A stretch of DNA of 21,386 bases from a virus. The DNA lies in the IMG/VR virus record IMGVR_UViG_3300050120_000258, positions 1 through 21,386 of that record; one strand, given 5' to 3'. The notes under the pieces are model-generated. The model had not been told where the DNA came from. It searched no databases and worked only from the letters and a program-made list of their open reading frames with translations. Of the stretch, positions 1-7,612 are shown piece after piece (positions within the stretch are counted from its first letter, which is position 1; every line of letters begins with the position of its first letter). The position numbers were made by a program, and so were the translations under genes.

Positions 1-918
1 CAGCGGGAATCGACGGAAGTAGTGGCGCACCTGGGTTTTCCCGAAACCTTTCTTACGGAGCATTCCGGCGAGATGGAACGGATCTAGCAGTCGCTCGGCA
101 TACTCTCCTGTTTCTGGGTTGCGGCAGCGGTCATATTGGTTGAGCGCTGGAAATTGGAATCCTGGCTTGTAGCATCGAGCGATATCTTCGATTTCTCCAT
201 TGAGAAGGCCGGCCGTCTCAGCCACGATAGTCGTGACCGAATTGTCGTCTAGTTGCTGATTTGCCGCGCGCACGATCTCTTCGCGCATCACAGCGAATGG
301 TTTGGCGTTGGCGTGCTCCACCGGACGCCAGTTCTTCAGCTTCTCGACCCAATCCCACGAGTGTTCGCGCTCCTGCCACATTGCGATGATCTCCTCGCGC
401 GTCTCATGATGGTAGATGTTGTTGTCGTTGACGAGGATGAGTTTGCCACCAGGCTTCAATAGCTCCCAGCAGCGAGCGAACATCGCATCGAGATCGTGGA
501 CGTGCTCAATCGCCTCGATAGAATAAATCGCGTCGAAGCTGTGGGGATCAAGCGGAGCTTGACAGATATCTCCGCAGATGCCCTTCGTGTCGAAGACAAC
601 ACCCTTGGCCTTCATCGTGGCGATGCTCTCATTCATGCCCTCGATCATGCCGGGCAGGATATCGAGGCCGATGACGCTGTTGTTGCCCAAGAGCGAAAAA
701 ACGAAGGCGTACCATCCAAAGCCGCAGCCGACATCAAGAATGCGCTTGCCCCTGAAATCGCCCAGATCAAGGAGAATTTTTTGTCGTTCTAAGAATAGCT
801 TCTTATCTAAAAAGTCTCGTTGCGCGGCCTGTTTCCTGTAGCCGATCTGATCGGGATGATCCGAGCCGTGCATATATTGTTCACAAAACGATATGATCTG
901 GCTGTCTGAAAGGCGCAT
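1..918 (-). CDS. Class I SAM-dependent methyltransferase, C-terminus cut by window edge
   Basis: The minus-strand frame is open from an ATG at 918 to base 1 (306 codons, no stop), so the C-terminus lies outside the window. Residues about 59-78 carry the Rossmann motif I (ILDVGCGFGWYAFVFSLLG) followed by the acidic strand GLDILPGM. Further on come FDAIYSIEAIEHVHDLD (motif IV/post-II style) and ELLKPGGKLILVNDNN (strand 5 region). This is a Methyltransf_11/25-type fold that methylates a small molecule, sugar, lipid or protein; the substrate cannot be told from the sequence. The C-terminal half lacks recognisable DNA-binding or target-recognition motifs, so a DNA methylase is unlikely. It is divergent from the tail operon, with 139 bp between the two start codons. 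Its base composition looks less G+C-rich than the tail genes. It may be a phage moron that modifies the host surface or virion, or a host or acquired gene next to the tail module. Confidence 0.88.
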   Translation of the reverse strand, partial: MRLSDSQIISFCEQYMHGSDHPDQIGYRKQAAQRDFLDKKLFLERQKILLDLGDFRGKRILDVGCGFGWYAFVFSLLGNNSVIGLDILPGMIEGMNESIATMKAKGVVFDTKGICGDICQAPLDPHSFDAIYSIEAIEHVHDLDAMFARCWELLKPGGKLILVNDNNIYHHETREEIIAMWQEREHSWDWVEKLKNWRPVEHANAKPFAVMREEIVRAANQQLDDNSVTTIVAETAGLLNGEIEDIARCYKPGFQFPALNQYDRCRNPETGEYAERLLDPFHLAGMLRKKGFGKTQVRHYFRRFPL

Positions 919-1057
919 CAAAAGCACTTTCTGCTGTGAGACAAACAAAACGCTACCCCACGTTGCCATCCCCGCCTAGCCAGATTCAGGGCTTGACAGC
1001 GGCGCGCACCTAGCCGCAGCCGCACCATTTTCAGTATCCTGACCTATGGGAATCGCC

Positions 1058-1402
1058 ATGAACCTTAAACCCGCCATTCTCGCAGCCGCGCTGCTTTGCT
1101 CGTCTGCTGCGATGGCTGACAGCGGCATCCGGCGCGTGCCGTGCGGCTATCTTCAGGTCACAGTGACCACCGTACAGTCTCTGACCATCCCGGCGGCATG
1201 CGGCAGCAACCCGACGCTGGCTGTGATCAGGGCGGAGGCTCAAGCGGTGCGGTATCGCGATGATGGTGTCGCACCGACGGCCACCGTCGGACAGCCGATC
1301 GCGGTGACCGATGCTCCGATCGCATATAAGGGCATAATCTCGGCGCTACAATTCATCGCCCAGGTGTCCGGCGGCATCGTGGATGTTCTGCTGTACAAAT
1401 GA
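1058..1402 (+). CDS. Small tail-module protein with N-terminal signal peptide
   Basis: This 114-residue protein begins MNLKPAILAAALLCSSAAMA|DS, a textbook Sec signal peptide: a positive start, a hydrophobic core and an AMA cleavage site. The ATG at 1058 is preferred over the one at 1046 because GGGA lies 6 nt upstream and the signal then begins correctly. The mature part (about 94 residues) resembles the short beta-rich proteins often encoded between head-completion and neck genes, with segments such as AVIRAEAQAVRYRDDG, APTATVG and ALQFIAQVSGG. In those relatives the segment GYLQ... is near the N-terminus with no signal. It is probably a minor structural or decoration protein, but function is not proven. 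The stop overlaps the next start (ATGA), so the two are translationally coupled. It is the first gene of the rightward operon. Confidence 0.8.
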   Translation: MNLKPAILAAALLCSSAAMADSGIRRVPCGYLQVTVTTVQSLTIPAACGSNPTLAVIRAEAQAVRYRDDGVAPTATVGQPIAVTDAPIAYKGIISALQFIAQVSGGIVDVLLYK

Positions 1403-2115
1403 CCCCTTCGATCACCGAGACGACGATCACCGACGCGCTCGGCAACTTCCTGACTGCAATCCTCTCACTCCCCGCCAGCAACATCATCGTTGGCCAGGTC
1501 AACCGCGTCGCGTCACCCGAGGGCGATTACTGTGTTATGTGGCCGCTGCGCCGCCCTCGCCTTTCGACTAATGTCGATACCTCGGCGGATGCCAAGTTCA
1601 CCGGATCGATCGCCGGAACCGTGATGACGATCACGACGGTGTTGACCGGCGAGATGAATGTCGGAGCTACGGTGTTCGGCGTCGGGGTTGCGGCCAACAC
1701 GATTGTATCGGAGCAGCTCACCGGCACGCCAGGCGGCGCCGGCACGTACACCGTTGGGCCGTCACAAACCATCGGCCCGATAACGCTATCGGCGGGACAG
1801 ACCGAAATCGAGCAGTCGACGGAAGTCGTCTATCAGATCGACGTGCACGGAAATTCGAGCGGGAATAATTCGCAGACCATCGCGACGTTGTTTAGGGATG
1901 CCTATGGTGTCTCGCTGTTCGCGGGCACCGGAGTGACGCCGCTTTACTGCGATGAGCCCAGACAGATGCCGTTCACGACGGCGGCGGATCAGTTTGAGAG
2001 CCGCTGGATGATAGACGTGCATATGCAGGTGGATCCTGTTCTGAGCGTGCCTACCCAATTCGCCGATCAAGCCAATGTCACCGTCGTCGACGTGACCGAA
2101 GCCTTCCCCGCCTAA
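1399..2115 (+). CDS. Phage neck/tail terminator protein (gp12-like, LIC_12616 type) with inserted repeat module
   Basis: This 238-residue protein is a probable tail terminator or neck protein that joins tail to head. The N-terminal part (TITDALGNFLTAIL... then the conserved-looking WPLRRPRLSTNVDT around residues 54-67) and the C-terminal part (STEVVYQIDVHG, then FRDAYGVSLF, LYCDEPRQMPF and SRWMIDVHMQV) match the architecture of the neck terminator family encoded just before DUF3383 sheath genes. Between them, residues about 67-132 form an extra Gly/Thr-rich beta module (FTGSIAGT...GTPGGAGTYTV) that recurs in the sheath and baseplate J. It sits where a short loop is expected. The start overlaps the upstream stop by 4 nt, and the sheath gene follows after 18 nt. 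The family assignment rests on motif memory and gene order. Confidence 0.78.
   Translation: MTPSITETTITDALGNFLTAILSLPASNIIVGQVNRVASPEGDYCVMWPLRRPRLSTNVDTSADAKFTGSIAGTVMTITTVLTGEMNVGATVFGVGVAANTIVSEQLTGTPGGAGTYTVGPSQTIGPITLSAGQTEIEQSTEVVYQIDVHGNSSGNNSQTIATLFRDAYGVSLFAGTGVTPLYCDEPRQMPFTTAADQFESRWMIDVHMQVDPVLSVPTQFADQANVTVVDVTEAFPA
1597..1794 (+). repeat. Reiterated virion module, copy 1 (in neck terminator)
   Basis: Encodes residues about 67-132 with the pattern FTGSIAGT, then a hydrophobic strand, VGATVFGVGVAANTIVSEQ, GTPGGAGTYTV and a final hydrophobic strand. The same pattern is found in five further places in this window. At DNA level it shares acgattgtatcg with copy 6. Confidence 0.8.
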
Positions 2116-2133
2116 ATCAAAGGACAAACCGAG

Positions 2134-4134
2134 ATGACCATCCCGGCTTCATATTCGGTCGAGAGTTCGCCCTCGGTGATCTCCGCCGGCGGCAACGCGC
2201 TCGACCTCAACGGCTTGTGCTTGACCGATACGCAGCGGGTACCGATCGGGCAGATCTTGTCGTTTCCGAGCGCGGCGGCCGTGGCCTCCTATTTCGGTGC
2301 GGCGTCCAAAGAAGCGATCATCGCGGGCGGTGGCCAGACGCTTGCAGGCAATCCGGCCGGCACCGGCTATTTCGGCGGCTACAAGAATGCCACCGCGGTA
2401 CCGGGCGCGCTGCTGTTCGCCACCTACCCCGAGGTTGCCGTTGCGGCCTACCTGCGCGGCGGCAACATCTCCGCCCTGACGCTGGCGGCGCTGCAGGCCC
2501 TGTCCGGCTCGCTTACCGTGGTGATGGACGGCTATGCCCACGTCATCAGCACGATCAGCCTTGCGACTGACAATAGCTTCTCAGCGGCGGCGGCATCGAT
2601 CCAGGCGGCCTTTACGGACCCAACCGAATCCAGCTTTACCGGCTCGCTTGGCGCATCATTTACCGCCTCTGCCGGCAGCCCGACCACGAAACTGGTTGTG
2701 ACCGCTGTCACTGGGCTGATTTCTGTGGGCGATACTGCCATCGGTACCGGAATTCCCACTGGGACAACCATTATCTCTCAGGATACCGGCGGGACGCCCG
2801 GCGGCGCCGGAACTTATAATCTGAGTGCTGCCAATACGGCGTCCGCGGCTTCCTGCACCTCGACCAGCACCGTGCTTGACGTGACCGTCGACACCGATAT
2901 CACGATCGCGGTCGGCCAGACCTTGAGCGGCATCAGCATCACGGGCTCGCCGCTGATCACGGCCCAGATCGCGGGAACTCCGGGCAGCACCGGCACCTAT
3001 CGCATCAGCGGCGCGCAGCAGCACGTCGTTTCGGAAGCCATGACCGGCGTCGCTACGGCTCCGACCGTGACCTATGACTCGGTCTCCGGCTCCTTTGTCA
3101 TCACGTCCGGCATCACCGGTGCAGCATCGACCGCAGCTTTCGCCACCGGCACGCTGGCGGCTTCCTTGCTGCTGACCTCGGCCACCGGTGCCGTACTGTC
3201 CCAAGGTGCGGCTGCGGCTGTGCCGGCAACCTTCATGGCCGGTATCATCGCGCAAACCACGAATTGGGCGAGCTTCTTCACGTCATTCGATCCGGATGGC
3301 GGCAGCGGCAACACCCAGAAGCTGGCGTTCGCGGCTTGGAACAACAGTGTGGCACCGCGCTACGTCTATCTCGGATGGGATACCGACCTCACGCCGGGCC
3401 AGAGCGTGCCGGCGGCCTCAAGCCTCGGCTATGAAGTCACGACAACGCTTGGCTATTCGGGAACGGTACCGCTCTATGAACCGACCGATTTCAATCATGC
3501 GGCGTTCCTGTCAGGCGCGATCGCAGCCATCAATTTCAACAAAGCCGGCGGCCGCGTCTCGTTCGCCTATCTCACGCAACCCGGGCTGGCCGCTTCCGTC
3601 ACCGACATCACCACCGCGGTGAACCTCGGCGGCAATCCGCAGGCTCTCGGCTCCTTCGGCAACGGTTACAACTTCGTCGGCGCCTTCGCGACGGCCAATC
3701 AGGGCTTCGTCAATTACCAGCGCGGTACCATTTCCGGCCCCTACAAATGGCTGGACAGCTATGTCAACCAGATCTGGCTGACTAACCAGTTCCAACTCGC
3801 CGCCTATGAGTACATGACGCAGGTCGGCGCCTTTCCATATACACCGGCAGGCTACGCGAATTTCGAAATCGCGATGCAGGATGTCATCCAGGCCGGGCTC
3901 TCGTTCGGGGCCTATTCGGCGGGCGTCACGTTATCGTCCACGGAAATCACCGAGATCAACACCGCGGCCGGCGCCAACATCTCCAGCACATTGCAGACGC
4001 AGGGTTGGTATCTGCAGGTCAAGGACCCCGGTGCCACGGTGCGCGCATCGCGCGGATCGCCGGTTATTACGTTCTTTTACGTAGACTCTGGCAGTGTGCA
4101 GGCGCTCAACATCGGCTCGGTCGCCGCTCAGTAA
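2134..4134 (+). CDS. DUF3383-family contractile tail sheath protein, enlarged by two inserted modules
   Basis: This 666-residue protein polymerises around the tail tube and contracts during infection. The N-terminal region (SVISAGGNALDLNGLCLT..., FPSAAAVASYFGAAS, ...GYFGGYKNAT) and the C-terminal half (WASFFTSFDP, FAAWNN, RYVYLGWDTD, YNFVGAFATANQGFVNYQRG, KWLDSYVNQIWL) follow the DUF3383 pattern. Known members are usually around 450-500 residues. The excess is explained by two tandem Gly/Thr-rich modules at residues about 168-242 and 243-309. AAAGGA lies 5' of the ATG at a normal distance. The gene lies between the neck terminator and the tail tube, the expected order. Several long open frames on the other strand here are shadows produced by its high G+C content. 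Confidence 0.9.
   Translation: MTIPASYSVESSPSVISAGGNALDLNGLCLTDTQRVPIGQILSFPSAAAVASYFGAASKEAIIAGGGQTLAGNPAGTGYFGGYKNATAVPGALLFATYPEVAVAAYLRGGNISALTLAALQALSGSLTVVMDGYAHVISTISLATDNSFSAAAASIQAAFTDPTESSFTGSLGASFTASAGSPTTKLVVTAVTGLISVGDTAIGTGIPTGTTIISQDTGGTPGGAGTYNLSAANTASAASCTSTSTVLDVTVDTDITIAVGQTLSGISITGSPLITAQIAGTPGSTGTYRISGAQQHVVSEAMTGVATAPTVTYDSVSGSFVITSGITGAASTAAFATGTLAASLLLTSATGAVLSQGAAAAVPATFMAGIIAQTTNWASFFTSFDPDGGSGNTQKLAFAAWNNSVAPRYVYLGWDTDLTPGQSVPAASSLGYEVTTTLGYSGTVPLYEPTDFNHAAFLSGAIAAINFNKAGGRVSFAYLTQPGLAASVTDITTAVNLGGNPQALGSFGNGYNFVGAFATANQGFVNYQRGTISGPYKWLDSYVNQIWLTNQFQLAAYEYMTQVGAFPYTPAGYANFEIAMQDVIQAGLSFGAYSAGVTLSSTEITEINTAAGANISSTLQTQGWYLQVKDPGATVRASRGSPVITFFYVDSGSVQALNIGSVAAQ
2635..2860 (+). 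repeat. Reiterated virion module, copy 2 (in sheath)
   Basis: Sheath residues about 168-242: FTGSLGASF, LVVTAVTGLISVGDTAIGTG, GTTIISQDTGG, GTPGGAGTYNLS. It is the closest relative by eye of copy 6 in baseplate J ([33 protein letters not shown]). Confidence 0.8.
2861..3060 (+). repeat. Reiterated virion module, copy 3 (in sheath)
   Basis: Sheath residues about 243-309, directly following copy 2: VLDVTVDTDITIAVGQTLSG, then GTPGSTGTYRIS and VVSEAMTG. It is more divergent but keeps the strand/turn order; the ending VVSEAMT matches VASEAMT in copy 4. Confidence 0.7.
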
Positions 4135-4164
4135 CCCAGCCGCCAATTCGAAGGGGCCAGCCAC

Positions 4165-4590
4165 ATGTCGATAACTGCCGCGAATGCTGTTATTCAACTT
4201 TCAATCGCGACGATCTTCCCAACGCCGCAGCAAATACAAGGCTTTGCGGAAGGTGATGTCTTCGACGCGACCAGCGTCAAGATCAACGAAGTGCAGATGG
4301 GCGTCGACGGACAGCAGTCCGCCGGCTTCGTCTGGGTTTCGAAGCCGATCACGTTTCATCTTCTGGCGGATTCCGAGTCGAACGACGTGTTCGATGAGTG
4401 GGGATCGCAGATGGAGGCCAACCAGACCGTTTTTCTGGCGAGCGGCCTTATCGTGCTCGACACCGGCGCGAAGTGGACGATGAGCCGAGGATCTTTTACC
4501 GATTGGCTGTGGATACCTCCCGCGAAGAAGCTCCTGATGCCGCGTTCGCACACCGTCACGTTCGGTAGAATCATCAAGTCGGTGGCCTGA
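4165..4590 (+). CDS. Phage tail tube protein
   Basis: This 141-residue protein begins MSITAANAVIQLSI and contains the segments FAEGDVFDATSVKINEVQMGVDGQ, PITFHLLADSES and MSRGSFTDW...PPAKKLL. This is the pattern of the short tail tube (structural) proteins that follow DUF3383 sheath genes in contractile phages. It would form the inner tube through which DNA passes. AAGGGG lies 8 nt upstream of the ATG. Its stop overlaps the next start by one base (TGATG). The location between sheath and chaperone strongly supports the call. Confidence 0.83.
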   Translation: MSITAANAVIQLSIATIFPTPQQIQGFAEGDVFDATSVKINEVQMGVDGQQSAGFVWVSKPITFHLLADSESNDVFDEWGSQMEANQTVFLASGLIVLDTGAKWTMSRGSFTDWLWIPPAKKLLMPRSHTVTFGRIIKSVA

Positions 4591-5030
4591 TGGCGAGGAA
4601 AGAAGTTTCAGTAACGATAGTCGATGAAGGTCGCGACCAAGGAAAAGTATTCCGATTAACGGAAAAGTCCGCGATCGATATCGACAAGTGGGCCAACCGC
4701 GCCATTCATTCCATTGTTCGTGCCGGTGGCGTGTTGCCGGACGAAATCCAGAAAATGGGGATCATCGGCATCCTAGCCGTCGGCATGCATCGGCTGATGC
4801 ATATCCCGTGGTTGGAGCTCGAACCTCTGCTCGATGAACTTCTGACATGCGTCCAGATCGTACCGACACCAAGCCAGCCCAACGTGGTCCGCAAGCTGTT
4901 CCCCAACGATATCGAGGAAGTCAGCACGCTGCGCACACTACGCGAACAAGTTTTCGTCCTGCATACTTCTTTTATTCTGCCCGTCGACGCATCGAAATCC
5001 CCCGGCGCGGCGGCGGGCACCATCTCCTAG
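4590..5030 (+). CDS. Tail assembly chaperone, zero-frame product
   Basis: This 146-residue protein contains VFRLTEKSAIDIDKWANRAI, a helical middle (GIIGILAVGMHRLMHIPWLELEPLLDELL cut here by family style) and a C-terminal part LREQVFVLHTSF. It occupies the chaperone slot between tail tube and tape measure, where such proteins bind the tape measure before tube polymerisation. The last residues (GAAAGTIS) are low complexity. The frame one base back stays open through the stop and ends in an ATGA overlap with the tape measure gene. As in lambda G/GT, this protein is therefore probably also made in a longer form by -1 frameshifting. Confidence 0.8.
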   Translation: MARKEVSVTIVDEGRDQGKVFRLTEKSAIDIDKWANRAIHSIVRAGGVLPDEIQKMGIIGILAVGMHRLMHIPWLELEPLLDELLTCVQIVPTPSQPNVVRKLFPNDIEEVSTLRTLREQVFVLHTSFILPVDASKSPGAAAGTIS

Positions 5031-5182
5031 AGTATTCGAACATCACGCCGGCGATCGGTGCGGTCATTTCGAGCCGTCTCGCGACGATGGCTGATCTGTC
5101 GACGGTGCTGTCGATCGAGGACGTCTATGTCCTCCTCGAGATCGCGGCGGTGGATGCGTATAATTCGAGGCCGCAGAAATGA
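5000..5182 (+). CDS. Frame -1 extension of tail assembly chaperone (GT-like part)
   Basis: In the frame -1 to the chaperone, the sequence is open across the chaperone stop (tag at 5028-5030 read as cta gag) and encodes a convincing helical tail: ITPAIGAVISSRLATMADL, then SIEDVYVLLEIAAVDAYNS. It stops at 5180-5182, overlapping the tape measure ATG by 4 nt, as a real upstream gene would. The only internal ATG (5088) would give just 31 residues and has no good ribosome site, so fusion by frameshifting is the better model. The most plausible slip point is the C5 run at 4999-5003 (codon CCC re-pairs with CCC). No canonical X XXY YYZ heptamer is present, so the exact site is uncertain and the start given here is approximate. 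Confidence 0.6.
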   Translation, partial: PRRGGGHHLLEYSNITPAIGAVISSRLATMADLSTVLSIEDVYVLLEIAAVDAYNSRPQK

Positions 5183-6696
5183 CTACGATAGATGAACTTG
5201 TCGTAACGCTCGCGTTGGATCCAACCAAGTTCACCAAAGGTCAAAAAGACGCGCTCGACACCTTCAAAAAAACCGACGACGAATTCACCAAGCGCCTCAA
5301 AAACCTCGAGGACCAGAACAAGAAGGCTGGTGAGTCCTTCGGCAACATCACGCACGCCGCGGAAGGCCTCTTTTCGGTGATCGCCGGCGCCGGCATGGCG
5401 TCGTTCGCGCGCGACACCATGACCAGCGTAGCTTCAACTGGGCGCCTGGCGCACAACATCGGTGAGGCCACCGGCGAGCTTTCCGCATTCGGCCGCATGA
5501 TCGAGCGCAACGGCGGAAACGCTGATGCAGCGATGGGCTCGCTGAAGGGCTTCTCGGACCAGATCACGCGGCTCAACACGCTCGGCCAGGGCTCGCAAGA
5601 CCTGTTCATGTTTCTCGGCACGATCGGCGCCCGCGAAGGGGCCGGTCCGCTCGAAACCTTCATGAAGTTCGCCGAATGGGCGGAAAGTCACAAGGAAAAC
5701 CCGCAGCTCGTCAACCTGATTGGCTCACAAGGCGGTTTCGACCAGGGCACCATCAACGAGGCCATGAAAGGCCGCGTGCAGGTTCTCAAGGATCTCGCGG
5801 CGGCGAGCAAGGGTGCGATCGGCCCCGAACAGGTCGAGGCCCTGACGAAGCTGCAAGGTGCCTGGGTCGGTCTCGACCAGGCGCTTGAGAAGACCGGACG
5901 AGACATCGTCACCGACGTTGCTCCGGCGCTGACATCGATGGCGACTGCCACAACGGAACTAATCGAGAAAAACCAGAAGTGGGCTGACATACTTGGCGAA
6001 GTGCTGGCCGCCATCACCGCCCTTACCGCGCTGAAGCCCGCGGCGTGGCTCCTGAGGCTGCTTGGACTGGGCGGTGCCGCTAGCGCAATTAGCGCGGCAG
6101 GACCGCTGGCTGTGGCTGGCGGCCTCGCCTATGCCAATCTACCGACGACGCTCGGTTCGGAGCCCAATATCTATGAAAACGGCCAACTGACCGACTACGG
6201 CCGCAAGATCACCGGCCAGGGCGGCGGCGCTTTCGGCAGCCCGCAGGAAAAAGAGGCCTTCATCCGCGCCTCGGCCATCAAAGCCGGGATCAACCCCGAT
6301 ATCGCCATGGCAGTGGCCAAGAGCGAGGGATTTAACAAGTTCTCCGGTGACAACGATACCTCGTTCGGTGCCTTCCAGCTTCATGTCACGCCAGGCGGCC
6401 GCGGTCACGCCGTCGGCGACGAATTCCAGAAACTGACCGGCCTCGATCCTTCCGATCCCGGCAATGAACATGAAGGCATCATGTTCGCGATGGAGTGGGC
6501 GAAACGTCACGGCTGGCACGATTTCCATGGTGCGGCCAACAGCGGCATTGGCGACCAGCAAGGTATCGGCGATGTCACCGTCGTCGTTCACACCGACTCC
6601 AAGGACCCCCGCGAGCACGGCCGGGTCGCTGCCGACGCCTTCAAGAACCGGGTCAATAGCTCGATCGCGACACAGGCCAACACCGGATTGAACTGA
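5179..6696 (+). CDS. Tail tape measure protein with C-terminal SLT-like (transglycosylase) domain
   Basis: This 505-residue protein has an N-terminal segment DELVVTLALDPTKFTKGQKDAL followed by a long coiled-coil region, both typical of tape measure proteins. A Gly/Ala-rich hydrophobic stretch (about residues 285-315) may be membrane-interacting. Residues about 360-455 form a lysozyme/SLT-like domain: INPDIAMAVAKSEG with presumptive catalytic Glu383, then DNDTSFGAFQLHV, VGDEFQKLTGLDPSDP and FAMEWAKRHGW. The domain would locally open peptidoglycan during DNA injection. The protein is short for a tape measure, which predicts a short contractile tail. The start overlaps the chaperone -1 frame by 4 nt, and the stop overlaps the next start by 1 nt. 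Confidence 0.9.
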   Translation: MTTIDELVVTLALDPTKFTKGQKDALDTFKKTDDEFTKRLKNLEDQNKKAGESFGNITHAAEGLFSVIAGAGMASFARDTMTSVASTGRLAHNIGEATGELSAFGRMIERNGGNADAAMGSLKGFSDQITRLNTLGQGSQDLFMFLGTIGAREGAGPLETFMKFAEWAESHKENPQLVNLIGSQGGFDQGTINEAMKGRVQVLKDLAAASKGAIGPEQVEALTKLQGAWVGLDQALEKTGRDIVTDVAPALTSMATATTELIEKNQKWADILGEVLAAITALTALKPAAWLLRLLGLGGAASAISAAGPLAVAGGLAYANLPTTLGSEPNIYENGQLTDYGRKITGQGGGAFGSPQEKEAFIRASAIKAGINPDIAMAVAKSEGFNKFSGDNDTSFGAFQLHVTPGGRGHAVGDEFQKLTGLDPSDPGNEHEGIMFAMEWAKRHGWHDFHGAANSGIGDQQGIGDVTVVVHTDSKDPREHGRVAADAFKNRVNSSIATQANTGLN

Positions 6697-7271
6697 TGGC
6701 TGATGGACTTCCCGACCTGCCCATTGGCGTGAATGTTTTCACCGACGCCGTGCTGCTGGTCGCCGACGCCGTTTCGCTGTTCTCCGGTGCGACACAGCAA
6801 TGGGGCATCTTCCTTGACGGCGAGCCGGTGGTGGTGGCCGACAACGTCGTCGCGTTCGGTTTCAAGAAGTCGGCGCGCATCTCGAAGTATCCGCAGGAAC
6901 AAGGTGCCTTTGCCAGCTACAACAAGGTTTCGCTACCCGGCGAACCACGGCTGAAGTTCTCGACCGGCGGTTCGGTTGCCGACCGGCAGGCCTTCATCGA
7001 CTCGATCGCGCCGTTGATCGACGATCTCAACCTCTATGATGTCGTGACACCGGAAGTGACCTATTCCGGCTACAACGTCGTCAATTACGATTATCCGCGC
7101 ACCGCCGACAAGGCTGGCCTGATCACGGTCGACGTCTGGCTCGAGGAAGTCATCATCGCCGGCGCTTCGGAATTCAGCAACACGGCTTCTCCGACCGATT
7201 CCAGCCAGACCAACAACGGCCTGGTGCAACCGCAGCCATATTCGGGCGCCAATCTCGGCCCGCTTCAGTAA
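6696..7271 (+). CDS. Tail/baseplate protein (Dit-like position), DUF3383-phage type
   Basis: This 191-residue protein starts at an ATG overlapping the tape measure stop (TGATG). It contains VVAFGFKKSARISKYPQEQG, AFASYNKVSLPG, LNLYDVVTPEVTYSGYNV and ITVDVWLEEV. The segments match by recall a tail protein regularly placed directly after the tape measure in this phage group, thought to connect tube and baseplate. The C-terminal 35 residues are Ser/Gln/Pro-rich and probably flexible. I do not recognise a catalytic motif. Context supports a structural role; the exact name is uncertain. Confidence 0.72.
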   Translation: MADGLPDLPIGVNVFTDAVLLVADAVSLFSGATQQWGIFLDGEPVVVADNVVAFGFKKSARISKYPQEQGAFASYNKVSLPGEPRLKFSTGGSVADRQAFIDSIAPLIDDLNLYDVVTPEVTYSGYNVVNYDYPRTADKAGLITVDVWLEEVIIAGASEFSNTASPTDSSQTNNGLVQPQPYSGANLGPLQ

Positions 7272-7280
7272 GGGCGAGCC

Positions 7281-7610
7281 ATGCAAGTCGTCCCGCTGCA
7301 GCCGGTACCGAACCAGACGCTGCAGATCGTGCTCGCCAGCCAGAATTGCCAGATCAATGTCTACCAGGCACCTGGCGGGATGTTCATGGATCTTCTCGTC
7401 AATGACGAGCCGGTGCGGCTTGGCATCCCATGCCAGAATTTGAACCGGGTCGTTCGATCGCTCTATCTCGGATTTTCTGGCGACATGGTCTGGAACGATA
7501 CCCAGCCTGATCCGGTGCTAGGCGCGCAAGATCCATTCTATAGCGGGCTCGGATCGCGGTTTCAGCTTGTCTATCTCGCGGCATCGGACCTGCCGGCGAA
7601 CGAGGGCTGA
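7281..7610 (+). CDS. Baseplate plug protein, DUF6983-like
   Basis: This 109-residue protein contains VVPLQPVPNQTLQIVLASQ, NCQINVYQ, GMFMDLLVND, IPCQNLNRVVRS, YLGFSGDMVWNDTQ and SRFQLVYLAASDL. These match the small DUF6983 baseplate plug family that closes the tail tube near the hub. AAGGG sits 6 nt before the ATG. It is encoded between the Dit-like protein and the hub, as expected. The length is normal for the family. Confidence 0.8.
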   Translation: MQVVPLQPVPNQTLQIVLASQNCQINVYQAPGGMFMDLLVNDEPVRLGIPCQNLNRVVRSLYLGFSGDMVWNDTQPDPVLGAQDPFYSGLGSRFQLVYLAASDLPANEG

Positions 7611-7612
7611 TC

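Noticed and set aside
253-841. Plus-strand frames of 69-98 residues near the left edge
   Set aside because: They are antisense to the continuous methyltransferase frame, which carries clear SAM-binding motifs.
993-998. TTGACA as a -35 box for the tail operon
   Set aside because: No acceptable -10 hexamer lies 16-18 nt downstream; the nearest (TATCCT at 1035) is 36 nt away.
2656-3255. 199-residue open frame on the minus strand inside the sheath gene
   Set aside because: Arg/Gly/Asp-rich low-quality protein fully antisense to a well-supported sheath gene; a high-G+C shadow.
6139-6618. 159-residue minus-strand frame within the tape measure
   Set aside because: Antisense to the SLT-like domain, which is clearly coding on the plus strand.
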